Origin: a bacterium
GTDB taxonomy: Bacteria; UBP4; UBA4092; JAOAEQ01
Direction of reading: 5' to 3'
Length of the DNA stretch: 64,000 bases
Assembly: GCA_026416715.1 (NCBI GenBank)
Contig: JAOAEQ010000004.1
Location: 81,642-145,641 of the forward strand
Part shown: positions 1 to 8,831 of the stretch, in pieces
Layout of the letters: each line of letters opens with the position of its first letter
Numbering within the stretch: position 1 is the first letter of the stretch
The notes under the pieces: model-generated
The model's input: the letters and a program-made list of their open reading frames with translations, nothing else
Database searches by the model: none
What the model was told of the DNA's origin: nothing
Made by a program: the position numbers and the translations under genes

Positions 1-1
1 A

Positions 2-82
2 AATTTAAAGGATTTATATAAGGAATTAACAAGTGGGTTGATTCCGTGTGTTCGTAGAGTTGCGGAGCTAGAACTGGCATGA
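2..82 (+). CDS. 3' end of an upstream gene, possibly the antitoxin of the HicA pair
   Basis: An open frame enters from the left edge and ends at TGA 80-82, overlapping the ATG of the next gene by the classic ATGA arrangement. The visible 26 residues end in CVRRVAELELA. The overlap shows translational coupling with the HicA-like gene, and HicB-type antitoxins are commonly coupled to hicA, so this may be the antitoxin; that is positional inference only, because the diagnostic HicB fold lies outside the window. The start is not visible. Confidence 0.4.
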   Translation, partial: NLKDLYKELTSGLIPCVRRVAELELA

Positions 83-261
83 AACGAATCGATTTAATCC
101 GGCAAATCGAAGCTATGGGTTGCATTTTTATTCGACATGGAGGGAAACATGATTGGTATCAAAACCCTAGAACACGAGCTGCGCAACCGATCCCTAGACA
201 TAAAGATATCAATGATAACCTAGCCAAACATATTATTAAGATGCTAAAAGATTCATCTTAG
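79..261 (+). CDS. hicA: HicA-family mRNA interferase toxin
   Basis: A 60-residue protein that matches the small HicA (YcfA) toxin family, double-stranded-RNA-binding-like mRNA interferases. Visible features are the N-terminal helix (KRIDLIRQIEAMG), the catalytic-loop pattern GGKHDWY with His24 in the place of the conserved HicA histidine, and the late P-x-H strand (QPIPRHKDI) before a C-terminal helix. Length is normal for HicA. It overlaps the preceding gene by 4 bases and is followed 18 bases later by a 57-aa gene, so it is the second gene of a short operon. Activity is inferred from the family. Confidence 0.82.
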   Translation: MKRIDLIRQIEAMGCIFIRHGGKHDWYQNPRTRAAQPIPRHKDINDNLAKHIIKMLKDSS

Positions 262-279
262 TAAGAAGGAAGGTGTTAT

Positions 280-453
280 ATGTATTACTTTATTTACCAC
301 GATAAAGTAACTCCTGCAGCGAAACTCCATAAAGAAACTTGCGGAGCCTGTAAAGGTGGTCGTGGCATGCATGGACATCAGAAACTTGACGAGAATGAGT
401 GGTATGGTCCATTTAGCAACATTCAGCAAGCCATTAACTCAGCCCAAGTATGA
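280..453 (+). CDS. 57-aa Cys/His-containing small protein
   Basis: Small gene supported by a good Shine-Dalgarno (AAGGAAGG at 266-273, 6-base spacing) and by an ATGA overlap with the next gene at 450-453. The product starts MYYFIYHDKVT, has HKETCGACKGGRGMHGH (a CxxC with nearby His residues, possibly a half metal site), and ends WYGPFSNIQQAINSAQ, which looks like a short beta-hairpin followed by a helix. I do not recognise the family. Its tight packing between hicA and the DNA glycosylase suggests a role with them. Confidence 0.7.
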   Translation: MYYFIYHDKVTPAAKLHKETCGACKGGRGMHGHQKLDENEWYGPFSNIQQAINSAQV

Positions 454-1235
454 GGTATTGGAAATTTGAACCACTTGTTATAAGTCCACAAATTAGCGTC
501 ATTAACTTATCAGATAATTTAATAAATCAGATTACGCTTCGAATAATTGAATTTGGTCAGAGCCTTCCACGATTTAGCACTGGCTTACCTGAAGCTGATG
601 AGCTCGTTTATTGTGACAATTTTGCGTTTCTCATCGCTTGTTGCCTTGATAGAGGAATGCCTTCCGAAATCATCTGGCGTATACCGTATTTTTTAAAACA
701 AGCATGCGGACATCTAGATCCGGAACGATTCAGTAAAATGTCTATAGAAGAATTGAGTCAGGTAATATATCATCTACCAGTGCGACCGAGATATACTAAT
801 GATGCTCCATACACAATCATCCAACTTGCAACTATAATCACCAATGAATTCGGTGGAAAAGCAGAAAATTTATGGATAGGCCATTCAGTTCGTGAAATTT
901 ATCGGACATTACGTCGGATTCGTGGAGTTGGAGAAGGAATAGCTAATATGACGATTAACCTTCTCCATCGATATTTGAATATTGAACTTACCGTAGATGA
1001 TTTAAGAGACATTGATGTAAAACCAGATGTTCATGTGGAACGGGTTTTTCAACGGACGGGATTATCCCCAGGCGCAGGCAGTTCCGTTTTTGCTGCTCGA
1101 TTACATAGTCCAAATTATCCGGCTGCTCTTGATCTAGGTGCTTGGACTATCGGTAAGAATTGGTGCCATGCGAAGGTGCCAAACCACGAGGGGTGTCCTA
1201 TCATGGCTATATGTCCGAAAATACCGGTTGAATAA
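450..1235 (+). CDS. HhH-GPD DNA glycosylase, endonuclease III-like, with a modified iron-sulfur motif
   Basis: A 261-residue protein of the endonuclease III/MutY/Mig superfamily, which removes damaged or mismatched bases. The helix-hairpin-helix is RIRGVGEGIAN (residues 156-166) and the catalytic Asp is D193 in PDVHVERV. The position of the EndoIII Schiff-base lysine is Gly163, so it should be a monofunctional glycosylase if active. The C-terminus keeps the EndoIII cluster spacing, but the second ligand is His: Cys239-x6-His246-x2-Cys249-x5-Cys255. The N-terminal ~45 residues are extra relative to EndoIII. Its start overlaps the stop of the 57-aa gene. Substrate cannot be told; the toxin-containing operon hints at a defence or mobile-element context. 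Confidence 0.8.
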   Translation: MRYWKFEPLVISPQISVINLSDNLINQITLRIIEFGQSLPRFSTGLPEADELVYCDNFAFLIACCLDRGMPSEIIWRIPYFLKQACGHLDPERFSKMSIEELSQVIYHLPVRPRYTNDAPYTIIQLATIITNEFGGKAENLWIGHSVREIYRTLRRIRGVGEGIANMTINLLHRYLNIELTVDDLRDIDVKPDVHVERVFQRTGLSPGAGSSVFAARLHSPNYPAALDLGAWTIGKNWCHAKVPNHEGCPIMAICPKIPVE

Positions 1236-1247
1236 AAAGGGTTTCGT

Positions 1248-1715
1248 ATGTCTTCTTGGAAGATGCCGCCGATAGCGAAAGTTTATGAAGCATTAAGTGC
1301 GGTTGCTGACCAGCGGGTTAATATCATCGGCGCGACTAATGCTCAAGTACTATCTTCGACTCGGGAAAAAGTTTATGATATCGAATGGTCAGCGGATATG
1401 CAATCGTTCAGCTCGAATGATAATGCTTCTTATTGGCAGGGATATATTGGATATCCGATTATAGCTGTTCTTTTGAAACTAGGGAAATTGACCTACGACA
1501 ACAAAATCGTTGGCCTATTAGCTAATATCCCGTGGAAAGAGATTAACCTCAAGTTTAAGCGGGATTATGAGAAAGCAGTAGCTTATGTTCTCGAGCAAAT
1601 AGAAGCGAAAGGTGGGAATCGAACAGAAATCATTTCAGAAGTTGAAAGAATATATAAGCAACTGAACGAACTGCATCTCCAACGGCTACAAAAGCACCGA
1701 CTACCACCGAAGTAA
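1248..1715 (+). CDS. unknown 155-aa protein, last gene of the HicA/glycosylase operon
   Basis: Starts 12 bases after the glycosylase stop with an AAAGGG ribosome site. The N-terminal half carries an ordered motif block (PPIAKVYEALSAVAD, VYDIEW, then ASYWQGYIGYPIIAVL), which looks like a small alpha/beta domain; the C-terminal third is charged and helical, probably coiled coil (residues ~115-150), ending in a basic tail. No signal peptide or membrane segment. I cannot name the family. The WQGYxGYPxIA block reads like a conserved domain core rather than random sequence, so the gene is probably real and functionally tied to the glycosylase. Confidence 0.7.
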   Translation: MSSWKMPPIAKVYEALSAVADQRVNIIGATNAQVLSSTREKVYDIEWSADMQSFSSNDNASYWQGYIGYPIIAVLLKLGKLTYDNKIVGLLANIPWKEINLKFKRDYEKAVAYVLEQIEAKGGNRTEIISEVERIYKQLNELHLQRLQKHRLPPK

Positions 1716-1825
1716 CACTGCTGGTTTACCGATATATCTATCAACTATCAAATTCCCGATGCTCAATATCAAATGAACCTATCTATTGCAAACTTTGTGT
1801 TTTTATATTGACCAATCAATAAATA

Positions 1826-2176
1826 TTATTCTATAGCACCGGCATCTTGTAATACATTGCGAATATCCTGCCGATTCATTTGTATTGCGTATTGCAATGC
1901 AGTTAACCCCGCATGGTTTTTAATGGTATATTTCGCGCCATGTTTTAAGAGAAGTTTAACAATTTCTAAATTCCCGAATCGAACCGCTTTCATTAGCGGG
2001 GTATATCCTAACGCATCCGTTGCGTTTATATCAATTCCTTTATCAATCAAATATTCGATACGCGCAATATTCCCAACGCTAATACACCGATTCAATTCTT
2101 CTAACCCTAAATTTTCATGGCGACGATGTATTGGGTCTATATCATTCGTAAATAAAAATGAAGAATATGGAGCCAT
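1826..2176 (-). CDS. ankyrin-repeat protein
   Basis: 116-residue protein with about three ankyrin repeats: an N-terminal partial unit (LNRCISVGNIARIEYLIDKG), a full one (ALGYTPLMKAVRFGNLEIVK), and a third (AGLTALQYAIQMNRQDIRNV). Each shows the G-xTPL-x2A and LL-x2GA signatures. No signal peptide; likely a cytoplasmic protein-binding scaffold. The partner is unknown. It stands alone, convergent with the upstream operon and divergent from the large secreted protein at 2470. The shadow frame on the + strand over the same bases has no family features. Confidence 0.85.
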   Translation of the reverse strand: MAPYSSFLFTNDIDPIHRRHENLGLEELNRCISVGNIARIEYLIDKGIDINATDALGYTPLMKAVRFGNLEIVKLLLKHGAKYTIKNHAGLTALQYAIQMNRQDIRNVLQDAGAIE

Positions 2177-2276
2177 TTTTTGTAATCTTGTTAAAAGGCA
2201 GTTGTACTATTTGATATTTTATCAAAAACTAGACTTGCCTGCAATCTGATGATTCGTGCTGATGATTGGTGATAAT

Positions 2277-2306
2277 TTGACTGCATTATGAATCACTTGT
2301 TATAAT
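2277..2306 (+). promoter_or_regulatory. sigma70-type promoter for the 2470 gene
   Basis: TTGACT (2277-2282), 18-base spacer, TATAAT (2301-2306), with TG one base before the -10 giving an extended -10. This leaves a ~155-base 5' leader ahead of the large secreted protein; its ribosome site GGAGG is at 2457-2461. Divergent from the ankyrin gene. Confidence 0.6.
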
Positions 2307-2469
2307 ATAACTACATAGTCTCTCTTGAATCTAGCCGGTTTCATCAAAGGTAGATATTTTTCCTGATTGAACGATAAAAAGAACTATATACTTATCTCAT
2401 CATAATCAGCGGAATCTCGCTTGATTTTCGTTGGTTAGATAATATATTTATGCAACGGAGGATGTTCTG

Positions 2470-5451
2470 ATGATTAAACGAAGGTTAGGAGTTATTATAT
2501 TAGGTGCATTATTTTGTTTGAGTATTTTTGCTATTGCGGATGAACTTCTCTTGCCTGGCGGTTTCTCCGGAACGGTATCGTATAGTGGGAGTAGTTCCGG
2601 CGCTATTTTTCTGGTGATATTCAACACGCCGTTTTATGGTGACCCGACTTCGTTTGTTTATTTACCTACGTTAGGGAAATATACGGTTAGTAATCTGATT
2701 CCAGGTACCTATTATCTCGCAGCATTTATCGATTGTAACGGTAACCATGATTTAGATTTCGGTCATGAACCGCTGGGAGCGTATGGCGGATTTTATCAAC
2801 CGACTCCAATTACGGTTACCAGTGGCGGTAATACCCCCAATATTAATGTTACTATCGAAAATCCACCGAGCGGCGATAAAACGCCACCAACATTGGTTTC
2901 AACGAATCCAGCAATTGGTGCGGTGAATGTCGCTACGACCACGCGAACGTTTTCATTTACCTTCAGTGAAAAGATGTGGATTAACCATGATATGGAGTTC
3001 ACCAATTTCACCGCGAATTTTTCGTATTCTTGGTCAACAGATGGGAAAACGATAACGTATACTTCAGACCGTAACTTACCCGCTAATACTATCCTATACT
3101 GGATTTTGCAGGGATTTCAAGATTTAGCAGGGAACGTATTATTTCCGGTTAACGGTGCGTTTGCCACGGGGTCGAATTATAGTGTTGGTGCGGTTAAAGG
3201 AACGATAACCTACCTCGGTAGTAGCACCGGTCGGATTGGTATATTTCTTTCTAGAGATAAAATGTTCGACACCGTTGTTGGATTCGGAATGATAACTGCT
3301 CCGGGACAATATACGGTATCAAACCTCGCGCCGGGAACCTATTATGCTGCGGCGGTTATGGATATTAATGGAAACGGGTTTCCTGATGTTGGTCACGAAC
3401 CGATGGGTATGTATGGCGGGAATATCTATTATCCGACTCCGATAAACGTGGCGGCTAACGCTACCACGAGCAATGTTAATATTACGTTACAGAACCCGCC
3501 GACTGGCGATTCGACTCCACCATATTTAGTTGCATCGAATCCAGCGAACGGTGCGTATAATGTTTCGACAACACAACGAACACTATCGTTCACGTTCAGT
3601 GAACCAATGTGGATAAGTTCTCTTATCGATTTGCAAGGGGGATATACCGACGGGATAACTTATTCGTGGAGTTCGGACGGAAGAACCATAACCTATACAT
3701 ATCAATATCCGCTACCGTCATCTAATGTCGTCCGGTGGACATTAAATCCGAATTACGATGACGATGAGTGGCGGTTTATGGATTTAGCTGGTAATATACT
3801 TCCTATGACGAGCGGAAGTTATACGACACAACATATCGGGAATATTCCGGATATTCGACTCAATATCGCTCGGTCTGAACTGGACTTAATACAATTACAC
3901 CGATATTTTCTGGGACCGTGGGGGCTAGCCAATTGGACGTGGTCATCGTATACTACGTTTGCAAATATTACGATTGATAGTAATGCATTTGTCGATTATT
4001 TAACTCCGTTACAATGGACTCCGGGATTAGATACAGTAACCTTTACCGCAGCGGGTTATGGCAGTGATAAATCGGTTTTAAAATATTCTAGCTATGTGTT
4101 TAACGGAAGATTACCGACTGCATTGGTTGATAATGGAAGGAAAATCGCTAATTGTGACTTAAAGTTATCTGACTATTTCCTGAACCTCGGTGCACCTGTT
4201 GGTCCCGCGCAATATTCCGTAGATACAGTTCGGTATAGTAATAGCGCTGATATCGGGAAATTAACTGTATCTTTTTCCGGAGATACTTTGAAAATCAGTG
4301 CTACCAGTGCTTTAAAAGGTTCTGCACAAGTTGTCGTTAAAGTGTATACTTCAACCGCAAATGATTGGGAAAAAGAACTGGTTAATGTCTATGAAATAGC
4401 TAATACATATAGTCGGTTTACTATTGCCAGTGATACCAGTAAATGGTTCTATGAAATTTATGGTGATGGAACTGGTACCGGTACATTATCTTGGCTTTCA
4501 TCATTTGGCAGTCAAAGCGGGGTATTGAGGATAGAACAGATACCAGGACAGAAAGCGAAATTAACGCAAATTATTACCGTTCCCGAACCAGGATGGTATA
4601 CCGCAGAAGCGAAAGTCGCAACTGATATTTCGAATCCGGCGAAACAGCAGAAAGCGTATCTCTATCTCCAAGAACTCAGTCAGAATACGGCAATCATTTC
4701 CTGCGCAAATCAGGTGATTGCACCTGGAGCTGGCGGGTTTGGTTCTGCCAATGTCTGGAAAACCATGAAAATATCGTATTATGCGACCGGAACGATACTT
4801 GGCGTTCAGGTGGTTGCGATAAATCCGTCGAATAGTGCGGTTACCGGTAGTATGTATATTGATGATATCTATATGTATCCAGCGCCACCGGAAGTATATC
4901 AATGTCGTGGCGTTAATACTATCGGAATATATAACCATAGTTTCTATGACGGATTGAATAATTGGCTGATTGAATCGTATGGCGATGCGACTGCGCCTGG
5001 TTCGTGGGATATTTATAATAGCGGTTCAGCGAACCATTGGCAGCTCCTGCGTGGAATCCAAGCTAGCGGGCAGAAAGCGAAAATCAGCCAGAATATAGAT
5101 TTATCGAATTTCCAAGGGATTGGGCAGAAAAATGCTGCGGTTTCAGTTTGGGTATATAGCGAAGCCGGGTCGCAATCGAATTCGCAGAAAGTATATCTCT
5201 ATTTCTATAGTATGAATAGTTCTAGAACGAAAGTTATCGAAAGTGGAAACGCTATCCTACAACCTGGAAAATGGACTCCTGGCGAATGGCGTCAACTCCG
5301 GTTCGGATATACGCCAATAACCGGATATAATTCAATTCAGTTAGTCGGTATCAATCCGAGCGGGAAACCAACGCAAACGATGTATTTCGATGATGTTGAA
5401 GCATGGATTGACCAAGACCTTCCAGCATACTGGGACCATAGTTTATTCTAA
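2470..5451 (+). CDS. large secreted protein: duplicated DxNGN/Ig-like (Big_5) modules plus two carbohydrate-binding-like domains
   Basis: 993 residues. A Sec signal peptide covers residues 1-~24 (cleavage near AIA-DE). There are two copies of a two-part module: a beta-domain ending PGTYYLAAF(I/V)D-x-NGN-x3-D (at ~32 and ~241), then a Big_5/SbsA Ig-like domain starting TPP(T/Y)L and containing SFTFSE-x-MW (at ~138 and ~348). The DxNGNxxxD loops look calcium-binding. After a linker region come two jelly-roll, CBM-like domains (~647-800 and ~821-990), both with a QKAK core and a YxDD(I/V)-type ending. No catalytic site is recognisable, so I read it as a surface or extracellular binding protein. 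Transcribed alone: promoter at 2277, terminator at 5491. Confidence 0.85.
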   Translation: MIKRRLGVIILGALFCLSIFAIADELLLPGGFSGTVSYSGSSSGAIFLVIFNTPFYGDPTSFVYLPTLGKYTVSNLIPGTYYLAAFIDCNGNHDLDFGHEPLGAYGGFYQPTPITVTSGGNTPNINVTIENPPSGDKTPPTLVSTNPAIGAVNVATTTRTFSFTFSEKMWINHDMEFTNFTANFSYSWSTDGKTITYTSDRNLPANTILYWILQGFQDLAGNVLFPVNGAFATGSNYSVGAVKGTITYLGSSTGRIGIFLSRDKMFDTVVGFGMITAPGQYTVSNLAPGTYYAAAVMDINGNGFPDVGHEPMGMYGGNIYYPTPINVAANATTSNVNITLQNPPTGDSTPPYLVASNPANGAYNVSTTQRTLSFTFSEPMWISSLIDLQGGYTDGITYSWSSDGRTITYTYQYPLPSSNVVRWTLNPNYDDDEWRFMDLAGNILPMTSGSYTTQHIGNIPDIRLNIARSELDLIQLHRYFLGPWGLANWTWSSYTTFANITIDSNAFVDYLTPLQWTPGLDTVTFTAAGYGSDKSVLKYSSYVFNGRLPTALVDNGRKIANCDLKLSDYFLNLGAPVGPAQYSVDTVRYSNSADIGKLTVSFSGDTLKISATSALKGSAQVVVKVYTSTANDWEKELVNVYEIANTYSRFTIASDTSKWFYEIYGDGTGTGTLSWLSSFGSQSGVLRIEQIPGQKAKLTQIITVPEPGWYTAEAKVATDISNPAKQQKAYLYLQELSQNTAIISCANQVIAPGAGGFGSANVWKTMKISYYATGTILGVQVVAINPSNSAVTGSMYIDDIYMYPAPPEVYQCRGVNTIGIYNHSFYDGLNNWLIESYGDATAPGSWDIYNSGSANHWQLLRGIQASGQKAKISQNIDLSNFQGIGQKNAAVSVWVYSEAGSQSNSQKVYLYFYSMNSSRTKVIESGNAILQPGKWTPGEWRQLRFGYTPITGYNSIQLVGINPSGKPTQTMYFDDVEAWIDQDLPAYWDHSLF

Positions 5452-5827
5452 AACTAAACACCAAGTATTAAATATTAGGTAACCAAATAAAAAGAGCAAG
5501 TTGAAAAACAGCCAACTTGCTCTTTTTTATTTTTTTTATGTAGAAACCCATTTTAACCAATTTTACCCTTTACCAATTTTGCTGTGTCTATATGGAGAGA
5601 GAATAACTAATGTAAATTAGGGTTTCCTTTTCACTCTGTCAGTCGAGATAAAGAATCTAGCTATCCTGGTGATTTTGTGTTCGTTGGACTTCAAATTATA
5701 AATTTCTTCACTAGCAGTTCCTATCTTTCTATTGTACAATATCAATTTAAAATAAAACAATCATCTGCTGAAACCCTAGAGTATACAAAGTTTATTTAAT
5801 CATTTAATTATTTAACAAGGAGCGATT
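5452..5827 (+). other. intergenic region, 376 bases
   Basis: Holds the terminator at 5491-5530 and then about 300 bases with no convincing gene. The last bases carry AAGGAG ahead of the ATG at 5828. A possible -10 (TACAAT at 5735-5740) has no -35 at proper spacing, so the promoter of the next gene is not settled. Confidence 0.5.
5491..5530 (+). terminator. rho-independent terminator after the 2470 gene
   Basis: Perfect 13-bp stem (5491-5503 with 5513-5525), 9-base loop, followed by a T-rich run to about 5537. Placed 40 bases after the stop codon. Confidence 0.92.
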
Positions 5828-8356
5828 ATGAAACGAATCAACACCATAGTTTTTTTATGTTCCTTTATGTTAATGTTCTGTTTCTCGCTATCTCTTGCGG
5901 AGCTGAAAAATCCACCGCCGGGATTCGATTCGCCATTCGGGCTCGGTGGTGCGAGTTATTTCCATATGCGGCATTCTGCGGATAAATGGGAGTTTGGTTC
6001 CAAACATCATCAGCTATTCAATTTAACTGGCGCAAAATGGGCTCGGCAAGATTTCTGGTGGAGTAGTATCGAAACCAGTCAAGGTCGGTTCGATTGGGAG
6101 TTTCCAGACCAAGTCGTTGCACAGTATCGGAAATATGGAATAAACCTATTTCCGATAATCTGCTATGGTTCTGCTTGGCAACATAGCGAAGCGCCGATAA
6201 CTGAATCGGAACGGAAACTTGCTGCCCGATATACCTATTTGCTGGTCAGCCGATATCGGAATACGGTTCATGCTTGGGAAATTTGGAATGAACCGAACAT
6301 TCTCCCGTTCTGGAGCCCGAAACCGAACCCTGCGGATTATGCTGCGTTGCTGAAAGAATGTTATATTGCAGCGAAAAACGCTGACCCGAACTGTATCGTT
6401 GTCGCTGGCGCGTTAGCTGGCGTTGATGAATCGTTTCTGCGTGGGATGTATCAACACGGAGCGAAAGGATATTTCGATGCGCTTTCGTATCATACTTACG
6501 GCCAAAATCCACCGGAACGGTATATCCAGAACGAAATTAACCTGATTCGGAAAATTATGGCAGAATTCGGTGATGATAAGCCAATTTGGATGACGGAAAC
6601 CGGATATTATACCGGTCCAGCAGGGATTTCGGAAGAACAGCAGGCGAAATGGATTGTTCGCAGTCATTTATGCTGGTTAAGTGCTGGTGTAGATAAAATT
6701 TTCGAATTAACTATGCTCGATTGGACTGATGACCCGAACACGCCTGACGGTACGTCATTCCGTGGAATTGCGCATCGGTCGTTTGACCCCAAACCTGCAT
6801 TTTATGCGTATCGAACGATGACCGAAATGCTTGACGGAAAGCAGTTTTATGGTAATCTAAAATTATCGCCGGAAGTTTATGGAGCTCTTTTTACTGCGAA
6901 AGGATATCCCTATACCAAACTCCCGCATGCTACGCTCGTTCTTTGGACTGATGATAACAAGGAGAAAACGGTTACCTTTGATCCCGGCGCAAATACGGTT
7001 CTCGTTCACAACCTGCATGGCGACCGCAAATTGCTTAAAGTTGATGAGAACAACCAGATTCAGATTAAAGTGACCGATGCCCCGATTTATCTCGAAGGTA
7101 TCGGCGAAAAAATTCTTTTGCAATCGCAATTCGTTCAACTTAATGAATCCTACCGACAGCTCGCTTATTTATCCGAGAACACGATTAAACTGCGGTTCTA
7201 TAATCCATTAAGCACAGCGTTACGTGGTGAAGTGCTCGTCTATATCAATAAACCGAAATTAGACTTAACGCACAAATCGTTATCTCTCGAATTAGCACCG
7301 AATGAAAAGAAAGAAATATCTATTGCGCTTTCCAAATCTGATTGTTCGATATTAGGAGAAACAGAGTTGGTAATTAAGTATTCAAGTCCGGATATCGGCA
7401 ATATAACGGTTTTTGAGCAAGTTGAAATTGTTAATCCGATTAAACTGAAATTTCTGCCTGTTCAACGTTCTATTCCGCCGAAATTTGACATTCAGCTCGA
7501 GAATTATTCCGGTAAGGAAGTTGAAGGAACGTTGCAGGTTACACTCGTTCAACCGTTTGACCATCAATGGTCGTTACCGGTTAAACTCGCTACGCAAACT
7601 ACAGCGATATATTCTTTTAGCTACGACCCGGACATGATAGAATCGTTTACGCCGTATCAACTATCCGTAACATTCATCGGGTCAGGGTATTCTGCGACCG
7701 CAGATAAAACCTATACATTCATTTTAGTTCCAAAAGCAACGAAAACAATAACGATCGACGGCGAATTATCGGATTGGACTGAACCGACTATCACGCCGCA
7801 GAATTTGAAAGTAGAATTCTTTAACCAGAATGCGTATACCGGTTCGGGAGATATTACCGCAACAGCGTATCTCGCTTGGGCTCCAGGTAAATTATATCTC
7901 GCAATAGATGTTACTGATGATAAAATTATCCTTGCGACTCCGCCAACGGTTTGGGATCAGGATTCGTTACAAATCGCTATTGACGGCTTAAACGATGCCG
8001 AGCCGAAAACAGGGTTCGATAATAACGATTTCGAGTTTGAAATTGCTTTGACGAAAGACGGGAAAAATTATCTCGCTGCGGGACATTATCCTGCGGGGCG
8101 AATCGAATCAGTTGTTCCGGAGAAAGTTCAGGTAGCCATCAAGCAAAAAGCTGATGGGAAAGGATTAATTTACGAACTGATGATTCCAGAAGAAGTGGTT
8201 CTTCCGTTAACATTCGAATCGGGTAGAATTTTCGGATTCAATTTTATTCTAAATGATAATGATACCGGACTCCGCAAAGGATGGCTAGAACTAGCGCCGG
8301 GTATTGGCTGGGGAAAAGAACCCGCAAAATATTATGATGTTATTCTAATGGAATGA
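5828..8356 (+). CDS. secreted clan GH-A glycoside hydrolase with C-terminal CBM9/DOMON-like domain
   Basis: 842 residues with an N-terminal signal peptide (cleavage near residue 24, LSLAE). The TIM-barrel domain (~35-340) has the clan GH-A acid/base in EIWNEPN (Glu155) and the nucleophile in PIWMTETGYY (Glu257), like GH39/GH5 type enzymes. A beta-sandwich region (~345-630) follows, then a CBM9-like domain (~638-842) starting KTITIDGELSDW with an internal WDQDSLQIAIDG. It should act outside the cytoplasm on a polysaccharide; the substrate is not evident. The ribosome site is AAGGAG. It follows a terminated gene, so it is probably monocistronic. Confidence 0.88.
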   Translation: MKRINTIVFLCSFMLMFCFSLSLAELKNPPPGFDSPFGLGGASYFHMRHSADKWEFGSKHHQLFNLTGAKWARQDFWWSSIETSQGRFDWEFPDQVVAQYRKYGINLFPIICYGSAWQHSEAPITESERKLAARYTYLLVSRYRNTVHAWEIWNEPNILPFWSPKPNPADYAALLKECYIAAKNADPNCIVVAGALAGVDESFLRGMYQHGAKGYFDALSYHTYGQNPPERYIQNEINLIRKIMAEFGDDKPIWMTETGYYTGPAGISEEQQAKWIVRSHLCWLSAGVDKIFELTMLDWTDDPNTPDGTSFRGIAHRSFDPKPAFYAYRTMTEMLDGKQFYGNLKLSPEVYGALFTAKGYPYTKLPHATLVLWTDDNKEKTVTFDPGANTVLVHNLHGDRKLLKVDENNQIQIKVTDAPIYLEGIGEKILLQSQFVQLNESYRQLAYLSENTIKLRFYNPLSTALRGEVLVYINKPKLDLTHKSLSLELAPNEKKEISIALSKSDCSILGETELVIKYSSPDIGNITVFEQVEIVNPIKLKFLPVQRSIPPKFDIQLENYSGKEVEGTLQVTLVQPFDHQWSLPVKLATQTTAIYSFSYDPDMIESFTPYQLSVTFIGSGYSATADKTYTFILVPKATKTITIDGELSDWTEPTITPQNLKVEFFNQNAYTGSGDITATAYLAWAPGKLYLAIDVTDDKIILATPPTVWDQDSLQIAIDGLNDAEPKTGFDNNDFEFEIALTKDGKNYLAAGHYPAGRIESVVPEKVQVAIKQKADGKGLIYELMIPEEVVLPLTFESGRIFGFNFILNDNDTGLRKGWLELAPGIGWGKEPAKYYDVILME

Positions 8357-8362
8357 CTAACT

Positions 8363-8390
8363 GAAGAACGAAAGAACGAAAGAACGAAAA
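8363..8390 (+). repeat. array of 8-base repeats (consensus AAAGAACG), left flank of the four-helix-bundle gene
   Basis: Three and a half tandem units start 7 bases after the glycoside hydrolase stop. The same unit lies in opposite orientation at 8832-8860, so the two arrays form an inverted pair around the small gene. Confidence 0.8.
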
Positions 8391-8429
8391 TACAAATAAC
8401 ATAAAAGCAATAATCTGAAAAATTTCTAA

Positions 8430-8828
8430 TTACTGTAAAAAATCGTAAACTATAGATTTTTTATTACTTCTAACTTTGGCGGAGAAAGCTTTTAGTTGTC
8501 GGATAAGATTTTCTGCTTGTAAAAGATAGACTTTATGTTCTTCTATATCAATATATCTATCATCTAAAGCACAATCTAAACAACCACAAACCTCATTTAC
8601 CGAAGTTAATGCATTATTTAAAAAACGACTAAAATCAGTATCTGAATATCGTTCTGAACCTTCAGCAATATTTAATACAATCGAATCTAACGCTCGCCAA
8701 AGTTGTGATGTTAAATTATATTGTTCTTGTTTTGGAAACTTTTTTCGACTAAGCTCTTTTAATTGTTTACGAAATTCTCGTGCATCTTTATATACCGGAA
8801 ATTCTCGAAAGCGAAAAACCGTATTCAT
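8430..8828 (-). CDS. four-helix-bundle protein (S23/23S rRNA intervening-sequence protein family)
   Basis: 132 residues with the hallmarks of the family: FREFPVYKDAREF at the N-terminus, LTSQLWRALDSIVLNIAEGS in the centre, then S-x-F-x-RFLNNAL and a final bundle helix. The family is widespread; members occur inside 23S rRNA intervening sequences, next to retroelements (Avd) and as solitary genes. No reverse transcriptase or rRNA is near. The gene is flanked by inverted 8-base repeat arrays, and the right array (on this strand GAACGGAA units) sits just before the ATG where the ribosome site should be. Function unknown. Confidence 0.88.
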   Translation of the reverse strand: MNTVFRFREFPVYKDAREFRKQLKELSRKKFPKQEQYNLTSQLWRALDSIVLNIAEGSERYSDTDFSRFLNNALTSVNEVCGCLDCALDDRYIDIEEHKVYLLQAENLIRQLKAFSAKVRSNKKSIVYDFLQ

Positions 8829-8831
8829 TTT

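Noticed and set aside
1857-2249. Plus-strand frame over the ankyrin gene
   Set aside because: The minus-strand frame has clear ankyrin repeats; the plus frame has none and no ribosome site.
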